Shown here piece after piece: positions 1 to 5,673 of a stretch of DNA of 8,237 bases (the stretch's first letter is position 1; each line of letters starts with the position of its first letter). The translations under genes were made by a program, and so were the position numbers. The notes beneath the pieces were generated by a model, which was given only the letters and a program-made list of their open reading frames with translations, searched no databases and was not told the origin of the DNA. Location: the NCBI GenBank assembly GCA_031371805.1, contig JANMKB010000185.1:1-8237 (forward strand). Direction: 5' to 3'. Source of the DNA: JAFDVL01 sp031371805. GTDB lineage: Bacteria > Acidobacteriota > Blastocatellia > RBC074.

Positions 1-463
1 AAAGCTCTTCATCTTTTTCCCACCAGCCTTCATCAAACACTAAAATCTCACCGCGTGTTTCGCTTGACCAGTCACAAACTGCGCGGAAAAAGTTCTCCGC
101 AATTTCACGCGATTCCGCCACGATCCAGTGGAAACGTGTGCGGTAGCCTTCATCAACAAATGTCATCAGGACGACATCAATGATGTGCTCCTGCCAGATG
201 ATGCTGAGCCACGCGTTTTCATACTGCTGCTGGAGCTTTTTGCCCACGCCCTTCCACTTCGTTTTGATTTGATTGTGAATACTGCTTACGCAAACCACAT
301 CACATTGTCCGTCGCGTTCGTAGGCTTCAATCTCAAAGCTGATGTCTTCGCCTTCGAGGATTGGTGTTTCGGGATATTTCTCTGCCAGTTTCTGACTGAC
401 GTAATAAGGCAATACATCAGTATGCTGGCACAAGGCTTCACTAAAAAAGTTTTCTTTGTTCAT
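1..463 (-). CDS. AAA+ ATPase-like protein, N-terminal part only (3' end cut by window edge)
   Basis: An uninterrupted minus-strand frame of 154 codons runs from ATG at 463 off the left edge, so the C-terminal part is outside the window. The visible protein starts MNKENFFSEALCQH and ends with EILVFDEGWWEKDEEL. From memory, this pattern (a region leading into FFRAVCDWSSE, then GEILVFDEGWW) resembles the segment just before the ATPase core of a bacterial AAA+ family. The Walker A and B motifs that would prove it lie beyond position 1. No signal peptide or membrane segment is visible, so a cytoplasmic protein is likely. The ATG has no good Shine-Dalgarno, and the frame stays open upstream through a possible GTG, so the start is uncertain. 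Coding status is fairly secure from the length and protein-like composition; the ATPase assignment is an inference from partial similarity. Confidence 0.6.
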   Translation of the reverse strand, partial: MNKENFFSEALCQHTDVLPYYVSQKLAEKYPETPILEGEDISFEIEAYERDGQCDVVCVSSIHNQIKTKWKGVGKKLQQQYENAWLSIIWQEHIIDVVLMTFVDEGYRTRFHWIVAESREIAENFFRAVCDWSSETRGEILVFDEGWWEKDEEL

Positions 464-843
464 TGCAATAATAAGCGCACACCTGCTGCATTGGCAGACG
501 CACTGAAAGCCACCTTGCGCAGATAAAAGCGCAGGACGCAGGTCGAAAAACTCCTCGTTCAATAATGATCGGAGTCGTCAACCAGAATTCGGAATCTTAA
601 ATTTGGATACACGAAAAGGTTGTCGCCGTTTTATTGCGACGTAGAGAAGAAATCAGGAATTGTAAAACTTGAGTACAAACATAGCTGTCACCGTGGTTAA
701 TTTATGAGGAAATGAAAATACCGATTTTCGTTGCACGGGTCAACAAAAATATTTTGGATCGGAATTACCGCAAAGGGTCAAAGAGACAAGGAGTCAAAGA
801 ATCTCAATCCATACAGGTTCTTTGACCCTTTGCAGTAATTTTT
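464..843. other. Intergenic region between two minus-strand genes
   Basis: This 380-bp stretch separates the peptidase stop from the start of the AAA+-like gene. I found no convincing gene. A 37-codon plus-strand frame at 712-825 is noise-like and overlaps an inverted repeat. The main feature is the long inverted repeat at 763-840. A TACAAT-like -10 exists on the minus strand at 659-664 but without a good -35. A small GTCGC/GCGAC inverted pair lies near 624-641. Confidence 0.6.
763..840. repeat. 22-bp inverted repeat with one mismatch, loop of 34 nt
   Basis: The left arm 763-784 (AATTACCGCAAAGGGTCAAAGA) and right arm 819-840 are complementary over 6 bp, one mismatch (769/834), then 15 perfect bp. 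It sits 4 bp past the peptidase stop codon. Read on the plus strand the right arm runs directly into TTTTTCT. Read on the minus strand (the peptidase transcript) there is no U-tract after the second arm. It could be the peptidase transcript's 3'-end hairpin or a dispersed palindromic element. The loop contains a near copy of the arm core (GAGTCAAAGA against GGGTCAAAGA), which hints at an internally duplicated repeat unit. Confidence 0.7.
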
Positions 844-2997
844 CTAACGCAACTGCTTCACCGCTTCATCAATTTGCGCCGCCATCGCTTCGAGTGTTTT
901 ACTGATGATGAGCGTTTGTGCGCTTGCTTCGTCCCAGTATTTTTGCTCTAACGCTTCACGCACGCTTGGTAACGTTTTCACACCGTAGCCGGTATAAAAT
1001 CCCGGCGCATAAACCTGATGCTTAAACCAATCACGACGCGGTAATCCGGCCTCAGACAATAATTTTCTTTCGGATTGATAGAGCAAACGATTAAGTGCTT
1101 TTACATCGGCGATTTTTTTGCTGCTCGCAAGCTGACCTCGCAAGGCACGATCATAATTGTTGGCGCTGTTGCGTACTTTTTCTACGGCATTGCGTAAAGG
1201 CTGCAATTCAATTTTCGTTGGTGGTTTGCTGGTGGTTAATAATTTCGCCACATCATCAGCATAATTGCTGATCGTATCGGCGAGGTTCGTGAATTCAAAC
1301 GGCAGGACTTCAGCATCAGCTAAGCGCATCATCGCTGTACCTGCAACCTGTGCAAGCGCTCGCGTATGCGTAAAATCTCCGTCAGAGAATTTTGTATACC
1401 AATAAAAAGAATCATAAATCGAATGATAAATACCGCTGCCACCTTCACCACTGAATCCTAAGTTTAAGGAAGCAATACCAAGATGATCTATGAACGCGGT
1501 GTAATCAGAACCAGAGCCTAATGCGCTGAGGCGAAGGTCGGCACGTTCACGCAATTCGCGTTTTGCTTCGTCTGTTGTTGCCGCTTTTTCACGCGCCGCC
1601 TTTTGTGCATCCCACGCGGAGCCTTTGCCTTTTGGGTCGGCAACAGAACGCGCTACGTCATTCATAAAATGTTCGAGCGTATGCGACCCGGCAATACCAA
1701 GCGTGCCTTTACCCGTGGAATCTGTATTGATATAGGCCACTGCTTTTTGTGTCAGCTCTGCGGCGTGATCTTCAACCCATTCAGTTGAGCCGAGCAAGCC
1801 CTGTTCTTCACCATCCCACGCACAAAATATCATTGTGCGTTTTGGCTTCCATCCCTGCTTAAGCAATTCACCAAATGAACGCGCTTCTTCCAGCACAGAA
1901 ACCAAGCCGCTGACAGGATCATCAGCGCCATTCACCCACGCATCGTGATGATTGCCGCGAATGATCCATTCATCGGGATACGTGCTGCCATTAATGCGTG
2001 CGATCACGTTGTAGGTTGTTGCCTGTGTCCAGTTGAATGAAAGTTTAAGATGCACTTTGACATCTTCGTTGCCGCCGACGTGATAGGTGATTGGCAATGC
2101 ACCACGCCATGCTTCAGGTACAATCGCGCCGCGTAATTGTTTGAGCAACGGCAAGGCATCGCTGTATGAAATTGGCAGCACAGGAATCTTGAGAATTGTT
2201 TTTGCTTCTTTACGCGAGAGGCGTTTTGCGCTTCTGGTAGCCCCTACACCGGGCGTTAACGGATCGCCAGGGTGAACAGGCATGTCCATCACAGAACCGC
2301 GCTGGACGCCGTCCTCGTTGCGATACGGGCCTGTTGGATAAACATCCCCTTGATAAAAACCATCCTCTTTCGGATCAGAATAAATCAAGCAACCAATCGC
2401 ACCATGTTCATCCGCAACCTTTGGTTTGATGCCACGCCAACTTGCACCATATCGTGCAATCACAATTTTACCTTTCACACTCACGCCCATTTTTTCGAGT
2501 GCTTCATAGTCACTAGGAATTCCGTAATTCACATACACGAGTGATGCTGTCACATCGCCTTCGCCGGAATATGCGTTGTAGGTTGGAAGTTGATTTTGAT
2601 CAGTAGAATCAGAGTCTTGGGCGATTGCAGGCTCTTTCAGCTTCGCAATAAATTTCGTTGGCGTCAGCAATTCAAGCACCCGTTCTTTCGGTGTGGGAAA
2701 GAGCACCTGATACTCTTCGATGCTGACATCAAGCCCCCACGATTTAAATTTATCGCGCAGCCATTCTGCGTTTTGCTGATCACGTGCAGAGCCTAGATGA
2801 TGCGGCTCGGCGCTTAATTCGCGCATGTATTCTTTCAATAAATCTGCGTGAGGTAACGCACGAAATTTTTCTTCCCAGCTTTGCACCTGTGCCTGAGAAG
2901 GGAAATTTATTGCTGTCATAAATGGTTGTGCGATGAGCAGAAAAGTCAATATTGACAGGGTTATTGTGATGATGCGAGGTGAACCTGAGATACGCAT
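844..2997 (-). CDS. M28B zinc metallopeptidase, glutamate carboxypeptidase II / transferrin-receptor-like
   Basis: A 717-aa exopeptidase predicted to trim C-terminal residues from peptides in the periplasm or outside the cell. The N-terminus is basic, then hydrophobic at residues 9-30, a signal peptide or anchor. A PA-like insert lies at about 145-300. The metallopeptidase core at about 325-530 carries every expected residue when aligned by eye with human GCPII: H350, D360, E398, D426 and H525 as zinc ligands, and E397 (WDGEEQGLLGS) as the general base. Residues 565-715 match the helical TfR-like dimerisation domain (LPFEF, GLPRRDWFKHQVYAP). Length matches the family, so it looks intact. The frame is open for 28 codons upstream, but ATG 2997 is chosen because AAAGGAG precedes it by 5 nt and it places the hydrophobic stretch at the N-terminus. 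Exact substrate cannot be read from sequence. Confidence 0.93.
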   Translation of the reverse strand: MRISGSPRIITITLSILTFLLIAQPFMTAINFPSQAQVQSWEEKFRALPHADLLKEYMRELSAEPHHLGSARDQQNAEWLRDKFKSWGLDVSIEEYQVLFPTPKERVLELLTPTKFIAKLKEPAIAQDSDSTDQNQLPTYNAYSGEGDVTASLVYVNYGIPSDYEALEKMGVSVKGKIVIARYGASWRGIKPKVADEHGAIGCLIYSDPKEDGFYQGDVYPTGPYRNEDGVQRGSVMDMPVHPGDPLTPGVGATRSAKRLSRKEAKTILKIPVLPISYSDALPLLKQLRGAIVPEAWRGALPITYHVGGNEDVKVHLKLSFNWTQATTYNVIARINGSTYPDEWIIRGNHHDAWVNGADDPVSGLVSVLEEARSFGELLKQGWKPKRTMIFCAWDGEEQGLLGSTEWVEDHAAELTQKAVAYINTDSTGKGTLGIAGSHTLEHFMNDVARSVADPKGKGSAWDAQKAAREKAATTDEAKRELRERADLRLSALGSGSDYTAFIDHLGIASLNLGFSGEGGSGIYHSIYDSFYWYTKFSDGDFTHTRALAQVAGTAMMRLADAEVLPFEFTNLADTISNYADDVAKLLTTSKPPTKIELQPLRNAVEKVRNSANNYDRALRGQLASSKKIADVKALNRLLYQSERKLLSEAGLPRRDWFKHQVYAPGFYTGYGVKTLPSVREALEQKYWDEASAQTLIISKTLEAMAAQIDEAVKQLR

Positions 2998-3001
2998 GTC
3001 G

Positions 3002-3009
3002 TCTCCTTT
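3002..3009 (-). promoter_or_regulatory. Shine-Dalgarno of the M28B peptidase (decides the start)
   Basis: On the minus strand AAAGGAGA ends 4-5 nt before ATG 2997. It favours this start over the in-frame codon 84 nt upstream, which would add a non-signal-like extension. Confidence 0.85.
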
Positions 3010-3016
3010 GTGATTG

Positions 3017-3032
3017 ATGAAAGATCTTTCAT
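3017..3032. promoter_or_regulatory. 16-bp perfect palindrome in the peptidase leader
   Basis: ATGAAAGATCTTTCAT is self-complementary over 16 bp. It lies between the predicted minus-strand -10 (3052-3057) and the Shine-Dalgarno (3002-3009), and is flanked by two copies of ATTGATGA (3013-3020 and 3031-3038). Position and symmetry suit an operator for a dimeric repressor or a small mRNA hairpin. No regulator can be named. Confidence 0.45.
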
Positions 3033-3051
3033 TGATGATGTAGCAAGCATG

Positions 3052-3081
3052 ATTATGTATCGCTTGTGCGGTTGCTGACAA
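3052..3081 (-). promoter_or_regulatory. Possible sigma70-type promoter for the M28B peptidase
   Basis: On the minus strand TTGTCA (3076-3081) and CATAAT (3052-3057) are separated by 18 bp. This gives a leader of roughly 45-50 nt to ATG 2997. Both boxes deviate by one base from consensus. Confidence 0.4.
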
Positions 3082-3344
3082 TAGATGAAAGTCAGGTGTG
3101 AGAAAGAAAAATTTATGCAGCAGGTGCTGATAAATAATGAATGATAATGAAAATTTTTTTATCGCGATGAGGGCTGAAGAATGAATGATAAAGATCAGGA
3201 ATGAAAACTATGATGTGTATTTCAGGCAATGTTCATGCGGGTCTTGTCGCCACCAATATTCTGATGCGAGCAGATGATCTGATGCGGGAAAATTTTATTT
3301 AAGATGCTTAATCATTTATGCACTCAGCATGACTAAAAAAAATG

Positions 3345-3373
3345 TTGACATCATGTTGCGAACAAGTTTATAA
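3345..3373 (+). promoter_or_regulatory. Sigma70-type promoter for the histone-like gene
   Basis: Perfect -35 TTGACA (3345-3350), 17-bp spacer, -10 TTATAA (3368-3373; TATAAG at 18 bp is an alternative). Transcription would begin near 3380, giving a leader of about 105 nt, long for a 63-aa protein. The leader can form a short stem CCACAA (3406-3411) with TTGTGG (3433-3438). Confidence 0.65.
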
Positions 3374-3485
3374 GCATCCTCATCTTGTATGTTTATTACT
3401 GTAGTCCACAAGCATAAAAACAATACAACATTTTGTGGTTATGTAAGTGGGCCAGTGAACAACGAAAGAAAGGAGCAAAAAACTT

Positions 3486-3677
3486 ATGCCAGCAAAAAAA
3501 GCAGCAGCGCCAGCAAAAAAAGCAGCGCCAGCAAAAAAAGTAGCAGCACCTGCCAAGAAAGCAGCACCTGCTAAAAAAGTAGCAGCACCTGCCAAGAAAG
3601 CAGCACCTGCTAAAAAAGTAGCAGCACCTGCCAAGAAAGCAGCGCCAGCTAAAAAAGCAGCAGCAAAGAAGAAGTAA
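3486..3677 (+). CDS. Lys/Ala/Pro-repeat histone H1-like DNA-binding protein
   Basis: A 63-aa, extremely basic protein made almost only of Lys, Ala, Pro and Val: MPAKK, four 13-residue units (A/V)AAPAKKAAPAKK, then AAAKKK. It has no acidic residue, no aromatic residue and no hydrophobic core, so it should be disordered alone. Such PAKKAA repeats occur in eukaryotic H1 tails and in bacterial H1-like nucleoid proteins, where they bind DNA through charge; nucleoid or nucleic-acid binding is therefore inferred. Expression signals are complete: TTGACA/TTATAA promoter, AAAGGAG at 3469-3475 about 10 nt before ATG, and a strong terminator at 3704-3731, so it is a monocistronic unit. The repeat exists in DNA too (39-bp period), so copy number may vary between strains. 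A truncated longer protein is unlikely given the start and stop signals. Confidence 0.85.
   Translation: MPAKKAAAPAKKAAPAKKVAAPAKKAAPAKKVAAPAKKAAPAKKVAAPAKKAAPAKKAAAKKK
3501..3656 (+). repeat. Four tandem 39-bp repeats inside the histone-like gene
   Basis: The 39-bp units begin at 3501, 3540, 3579 and 3618. Units 2 and 3 are identical. Unit 4 differs from them at two bases within its main body, while unit 1 differs more (GCAGCAGCGCCAGC...). The period is a multiple of three, so gain or loss of a unit keeps the frame and adds or removes 13 residues. The A6-A7 runs in each unit add homopolymer slippage potential. Confidence 0.9.
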
Positions 3678-3703
3678 TAAACTTCTCAATTTTCTCGAAC
3701 TTG

Positions 3704-3733
3704 AATAAGGGGTGGGCAACCACCCCTTATTTT
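3704..3733 (+). terminator. Rho-independent terminator of the histone-like gene
   Basis: A perfect 12-bp stem AATAAGGGGTGG / CCACCCCTTATT closes on a GCAA tetraloop (3716-3719) and runs into TTATTTTATTG. It lies 26 nt past the stop codon. It is partly symmetrical (AATAA on the reverse side), so it may also block transcripts coming from the right. Confidence 0.92.
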
Positions 3734-3921
3734 ATTGATCTTTGCTGCATATGCTGGAAAAATAACCACCCGCGCATTAGTTTTTACGTGCGTTAATTTT
3801 ACTCGCTACCGCTTCCTTTTATCCTCATAATTTCTCATCATCCTAATGCAACCAAAATAATTCCCTTAATCAGTCATTCTCAAAATTATCACTGCTAAAT
3901 GTTGGAATAAATTCAAACAGA

Positions 3922-4159
3922 GTGAAGCTGCTCGGAACATTGCAAATTGCTTTGACTGACAATGCTCATGCGATAAAAGGTACGGTGATGCTGGCCTCGC
4001 CTGAAGCTCGTTTTCCGGCTGAGGGTTTTGAATCGTGGACTGATTTTTAATTTCGTGAACGCGAAGCTTTATCTGCTCTCAAGGGGTGCTGTCTTGCATC
4101 TGACGAGTGAAAAGATTTTGGAATTAGAACACCGGGATGACAACCTTGAAATTGCGTGA
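3922..4159 (+). pseudogene. Possible frameshifted small hypothetical gene
   Basis: Two adjoining plus-strand frames have protein-like composition in an otherwise empty region. Fragment A (GTG 3922 to TAA 4050) reads VKLLGTLQIALTDNAHAI... and ends FPAEGFESWTDF. Fragment B, in the next frame, reads FVNAKLYLLSRG...ILELEHRDDNLEIA and stops at 4157-4159. Removing one T from the T5 run at 4043-4047 joins them into a single frame of about 78 codons without other changes. I do not recognise the family. There is no good Shine-Dalgarno and no ATG at the start, which suits decay. Alternatives are a sequencing or assembly indel in the homopolymer, or chance frames. Confidence 0.35.
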
Positions 4160-4224
4160 TGATACTTTGCAGCTTTACACGTTGAATGCTACACCACATT
4201 TACTGTCGCTGATAACATTTCGCT

Positions 4225-4259
4225 AAGAAAAGAGGGATACTCGCTTGAGTATCCCTCTT
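4225..4259 (-). terminator. Rho-independent terminator of tRNA-Arg
   Basis: A perfect 13-bp stem (4230-4242 with 4247-4259, AAGAGGGATACTC / GAGTATCCCTCTT) with a 4-nt loop. On the minus strand it is followed by TTCTT, so together with the last stem bases it ends in a short U-rich tract. It lies 28 nt past the tRNA 3' end. Confidence 0.85.
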
Positions 4260-4287
4260 GAAGTGATGGAGAACACTATGAAAATTT

Positions 4288-4364
<77 letters not shown>

Positions 4365-4374
4365 ATCGCTTGTA

Positions 4375-4403
4375 AACTTACACTATGCAGGTGTGGCGGT
4401 CAA
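4375..4403 (-). promoter_or_regulatory. Probable tRNA-Arg promoter
   Basis: On the minus strand TTGACC (4398-4403), a 17-bp spacer, and TAAGTT (4375-4380). The start site would fall a few bases before the tRNA 5' end, consistent with a stand-alone tRNA unit inside the spacer after the upstream coiled-coil gene. Confidence 0.5.
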
Positions 4404-4442
4404 TTCGTTGCCTGGCAATTTGCGGCCTGACTCGCATTGATC

Positions 4443-4994
4443 TCAAATGAACAGTTCTTCATCCTGATGGGCACGATTGACGGGCAAACTCTTGCCGACG
4501 GTCAGGACTTCGAGGGCACGCCGCACGCCGGCCATGATATATGAAAATTCGCGGGCTGGTTCCAACACGCTATGCTGCACAATTTCTGCGGTGCGTTGAA
4601 ATTGATCGGTGGTCATCGCGAGGGTGTTTTGCATTTGCTCAGCACGAAATTTAGCTTTTTCTAATTCACGCCTGGCCGTCGCGGTGGTATCACCCAATAA
4701 GCTTTTCACTTCGGCGGCTTCGTCTCGTGCCATTTCGACAATGGCGTTGATATGTTGTGCACCCTGCGAAAAATATCCAGCTGCTTCCTTAAATTCAATC
4801 ATTACCTGTTGCGACATCTGGACAACCGGTTCGGTGTTTTTAAGGAGGTACTCAGCACGGGTTTGCAATTGACCGACGCGCTCGACCAACTCAACGACGC
4901 GCTTCGCCAGCAAGTAAAAGCCAATGAAAACGACTGCCTGAACGATCAACAGAAACGTGACGATGACCAGAATTATAATTAAGTATTTTTCCAC
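4443..4994 (-). CDS. Single-pass membrane protein with coiled coil (DUF948-like)
   Basis: A 183-aa protein. Residues 3-30 (YLIIILVIVTFLLIVQAVVF...) form one strong membrane helix right at the N-terminus. Residues 31-145 are charged, helical and rich in Glu, Gln, Ala and Arg, giving a long likely coiled coil facing the cytoplasm or periplasm. A short C-terminal segment VLEPAREFSYIMAGVRRALEVL (about 143-164) looks like the conserved end of this type of protein. The overall plan resembles DUF948-type proteins, often found beside YtxH genes; the exact family is an inference. It starts at GTG 4994: an in-frame TAA lies 5 codons upstream, so no earlier start exists, although no clear Shine-Dalgarno precedes it. 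It lies 61 bp after the ytxH-like gene on the same strand, so the two probably form an operon. Role unknown; an envelope-associated or stress role is possible. Confidence 0.75.
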   Translation of the reverse strand: MEKYLIIILVIVTFLLIVQAVVFIGFYLLAKRVVELVERVGQLQTRAEYLLKNTEPVVQMSQQVMIEFKEAAGYFSQGAQHINAIVEMARDEAAEVKSLLGDTTATARRELEKAKFRAEQMQNTLAMTTDQFQRTAEIVQHSVLEPAREFSYIMAGVRRALEVLTVGKSLPVNRAHQDEELFI

Positions 4995-5016
4995 TGGAGT
5001 AAATATTTAGAGAGTA

Positions 5017-5047
5017 GGTGCGGAATGCTGGATGAGCATCCCGCACC
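5017..5047 (-). terminator. Intercistronic hairpin after the ytxH-like gene
   Basis: Arms 5017-5029 and 5035-5047 pair over 13 bp (one G-U pair in the minus-strand RNA) around a 5-nt loop, starting 8 nt after the ytxH-like stop codon. The sequence after it on the minus strand is TACTCTCTAAAT rather than a U-run. It is therefore more likely a partial terminator or an RNA-stabilising hairpin that lowers expression of the downstream coiled-coil gene than a full stop. Confidence 0.55.
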
Positions 5048-5055
5048 TTTGCAGG

Positions 5056-5493
5056 TTAGTTTTCGTCGTATGCTGCGCCTGATGACGCGCCTGATTTAGC
5101 GATGTCATTCAACTTCGCTTCACGATAGCCCTGTTTGCCTGCCTCAATCGCGGCAGCAACCGAAGCCTTTTGACGATTCACAATATCTTTGCCACGCTCA
5201 GTAATATCACTAATCGCTTCTTTGCTGCGTTCGGTAATATCATTTAACGCTTCCTTGCTCTTAGATGCCACTTCCGTCGCGTATTCAGTACTGTTCTGGT
5301 AATACTCGGTGGCACGTTCGCCCACCAGACGCGCCTGATCGCGGGCCTGATCGGCGCTGCGTTTGGCAGCGTCGGCGAGATCCGCGCGTAATTCACTGCC
5401 TGCTTTCGGAGCGAACAGTAAAGCCGCAATCGCGCCCATGCCTGCGCCGATCAATAAATAAATTAGTTTGTCTCCGCTGTTGTCTTCAGCCAT
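5056..5493 (-). CDS. YtxH domain-containing protein
   Basis: A 145-aa small envelope protein. Residues 9-27 (KLIYLLIGAGMGAIAALLF) are a Gly/Ala-rich hydrophobic segment followed by APKAGSELR, the hallmark of the YtxH family. The rest is a polar, Ala/Glu/Lys-rich amphipathic helix region (about 33-135). Within it two 11-residue units, SKEALNDITER (79-89) and SKEAISDITER (90-100), repeat in tandem, followed by a looser GKDIVNRQ. Eleven-residue repeats suit a hendecad coiled coil or LEA-like surface helix. ATG 5493 has AAGGAG 9 nt upstream (5503-5508). It is the first gene of a minus-strand pair with the DUF948-like gene and is divergent from tatA. YtxH family members are linked to stress in Firmicutes, but the molecular function is not settled; here it is inferred to be a membrane-bound structural or stress protein. 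Confidence 0.88.
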   Translation of the reverse strand: MAEDNSGDKLIYLLIGAGMGAIAALLFAPKAGSELRADLADAAKRSADQARDQARLVGERATEYYQNSTEYATEVASKSKEALNDITERSKEAISDITERGKDIVNRQKASVAAAIEAGKQGYREAKLNDIAKSGASSGAAYDEN

Positions 5494-5553
5494 AACTCAC
5501 AACTCCTTGTCTTGGTTCAGAAAGAACGAGGTTAATATTATCGGTGAGTGGAC

Positions 5554-5583
5554 AATATAGCACCTTAATGAAGTAAACTTCAA
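5554..5583 (-). promoter_or_regulatory. Possible promoter of the ytxH-like operon, with overlapping palindrome
   Basis: On the minus strand TTGAAG (5578-5583) and TATATT (5554-5559) are 18 bp apart. The spacer and -35 carry an imperfect palindrome centred on GAAGTAAACTTC (5570-5581, arms of 5 bp, extended by TTAA on each side). It could be an operator masking the -35 box. Confidence 0.45.
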
Positions 5584-5620
5584 TTAATCGCTCAGCACCG
5601 ATCACCAACTGTTAACTAAA

Positions 5621-5649
5621 TTGACACCTCCATATTGCCCACGTACAAT
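5621..5649 (+). promoter_or_regulatory. Near-consensus sigma70 promoter of tatA
   Basis: TTGACA (5621-5626), exactly 17 bp, then TACAAT (5644-5649). Transcription would start near 5656, leaving a leader of about 18 nt that is mostly the ribosome-binding site AGAGGAG (5658-5664, 9 nt from ATG). This predicts strong constitutive expression. Confidence 0.85.
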
Positions 5650-5673
5650 GATTGACCAGAGGAGATAAAATAT

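Larger units (their letters stand above)
2998..3485. other. Divergent intergenic spacer between peptidase and histone-like gene
   Basis: This AT-rich spacer of 488 bp holds the peptidase leader and promoter on the left and the histone-like gene's promoter and 5'-UTR on the right. The middle (3082-3344) has no convincing gene. It contains a 12-bp direct repeat AATGAATGATAA (3136-3147, 3180-3191) and a 9-bp direct repeat TCTGATGCG (3260-3268, 3278-3286, period 18). The 33-codon plus-strand frame 3201-3302 lacks a properly spaced Shine-Dalgarno and is not called. Confidence 0.6.
3678..4287. other. Gene-poor stretch between histone-like gene and tRNA-Arg
   Basis: 610 bp containing the histone-like gene's terminator (3704-3733), an AT-rich segment without features (about 3740-3900), a probable broken small gene (3922-4159), and the tRNA terminator (4225-4259). 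No intact gene can be supported here. Confidence 0.6.

Noticed and set aside
128..526. 132-codon plus-strand open frame
   Set aside because: It is antisense to the better-supported minus-strand AAA+-like frame (1-463) and its translation has no recognisable domain.
712..825. 37-codon plus-strand frame (MKIPIFVARVNKN...)
   Set aside because: The last third consists of the inverted repeat and the composition is not convincing.
2998..3081. N-terminal extension of the peptidase by 28 codons
   Set aside because: The extension is not signal-like, overlaps the predicted promoter, and ATG 2997 has a strong Shine-Dalgarno at proper distance.
3201..3302. 33-codon plus-strand frame (MKTMMCISGNVHAG...)
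   Set aside because: AGGA directly abuts the ATG, leaving no spacing, and no promoter or similarity supports it.
3389..3574. 61-codon plus-strand frame with Ser/Lys repeats
   Set aside because: It is the shifted frame of the same repeat and lacks a suitable Shine-Dalgarno; the histone-like frame starts after AAAGGAG.
3501..3656. Tandem repeat considered as a CRISPR-like array
   Set aside because: Units are contiguous with no unique spacers and are in frame with a coding region.
3380..3719. Overlapping minus-strand frames of 84 and 107 codons rich in Phe/Ala/Gly or Cys/Phe/Arg
   Set aside because: They are mirror products of the 39-bp repeat in the histone-like gene, and they run through its terminator and promoter; the plus-strand gene has the proper signals.
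4137..4226. 29-codon plus-strand frame (MTTLKLRDDTLQLY...)
   Set aside because: It has no ribosome-binding site and overlaps the probable pseudogene remnant; it may be a further decayed piece of it but cannot be supported alone.
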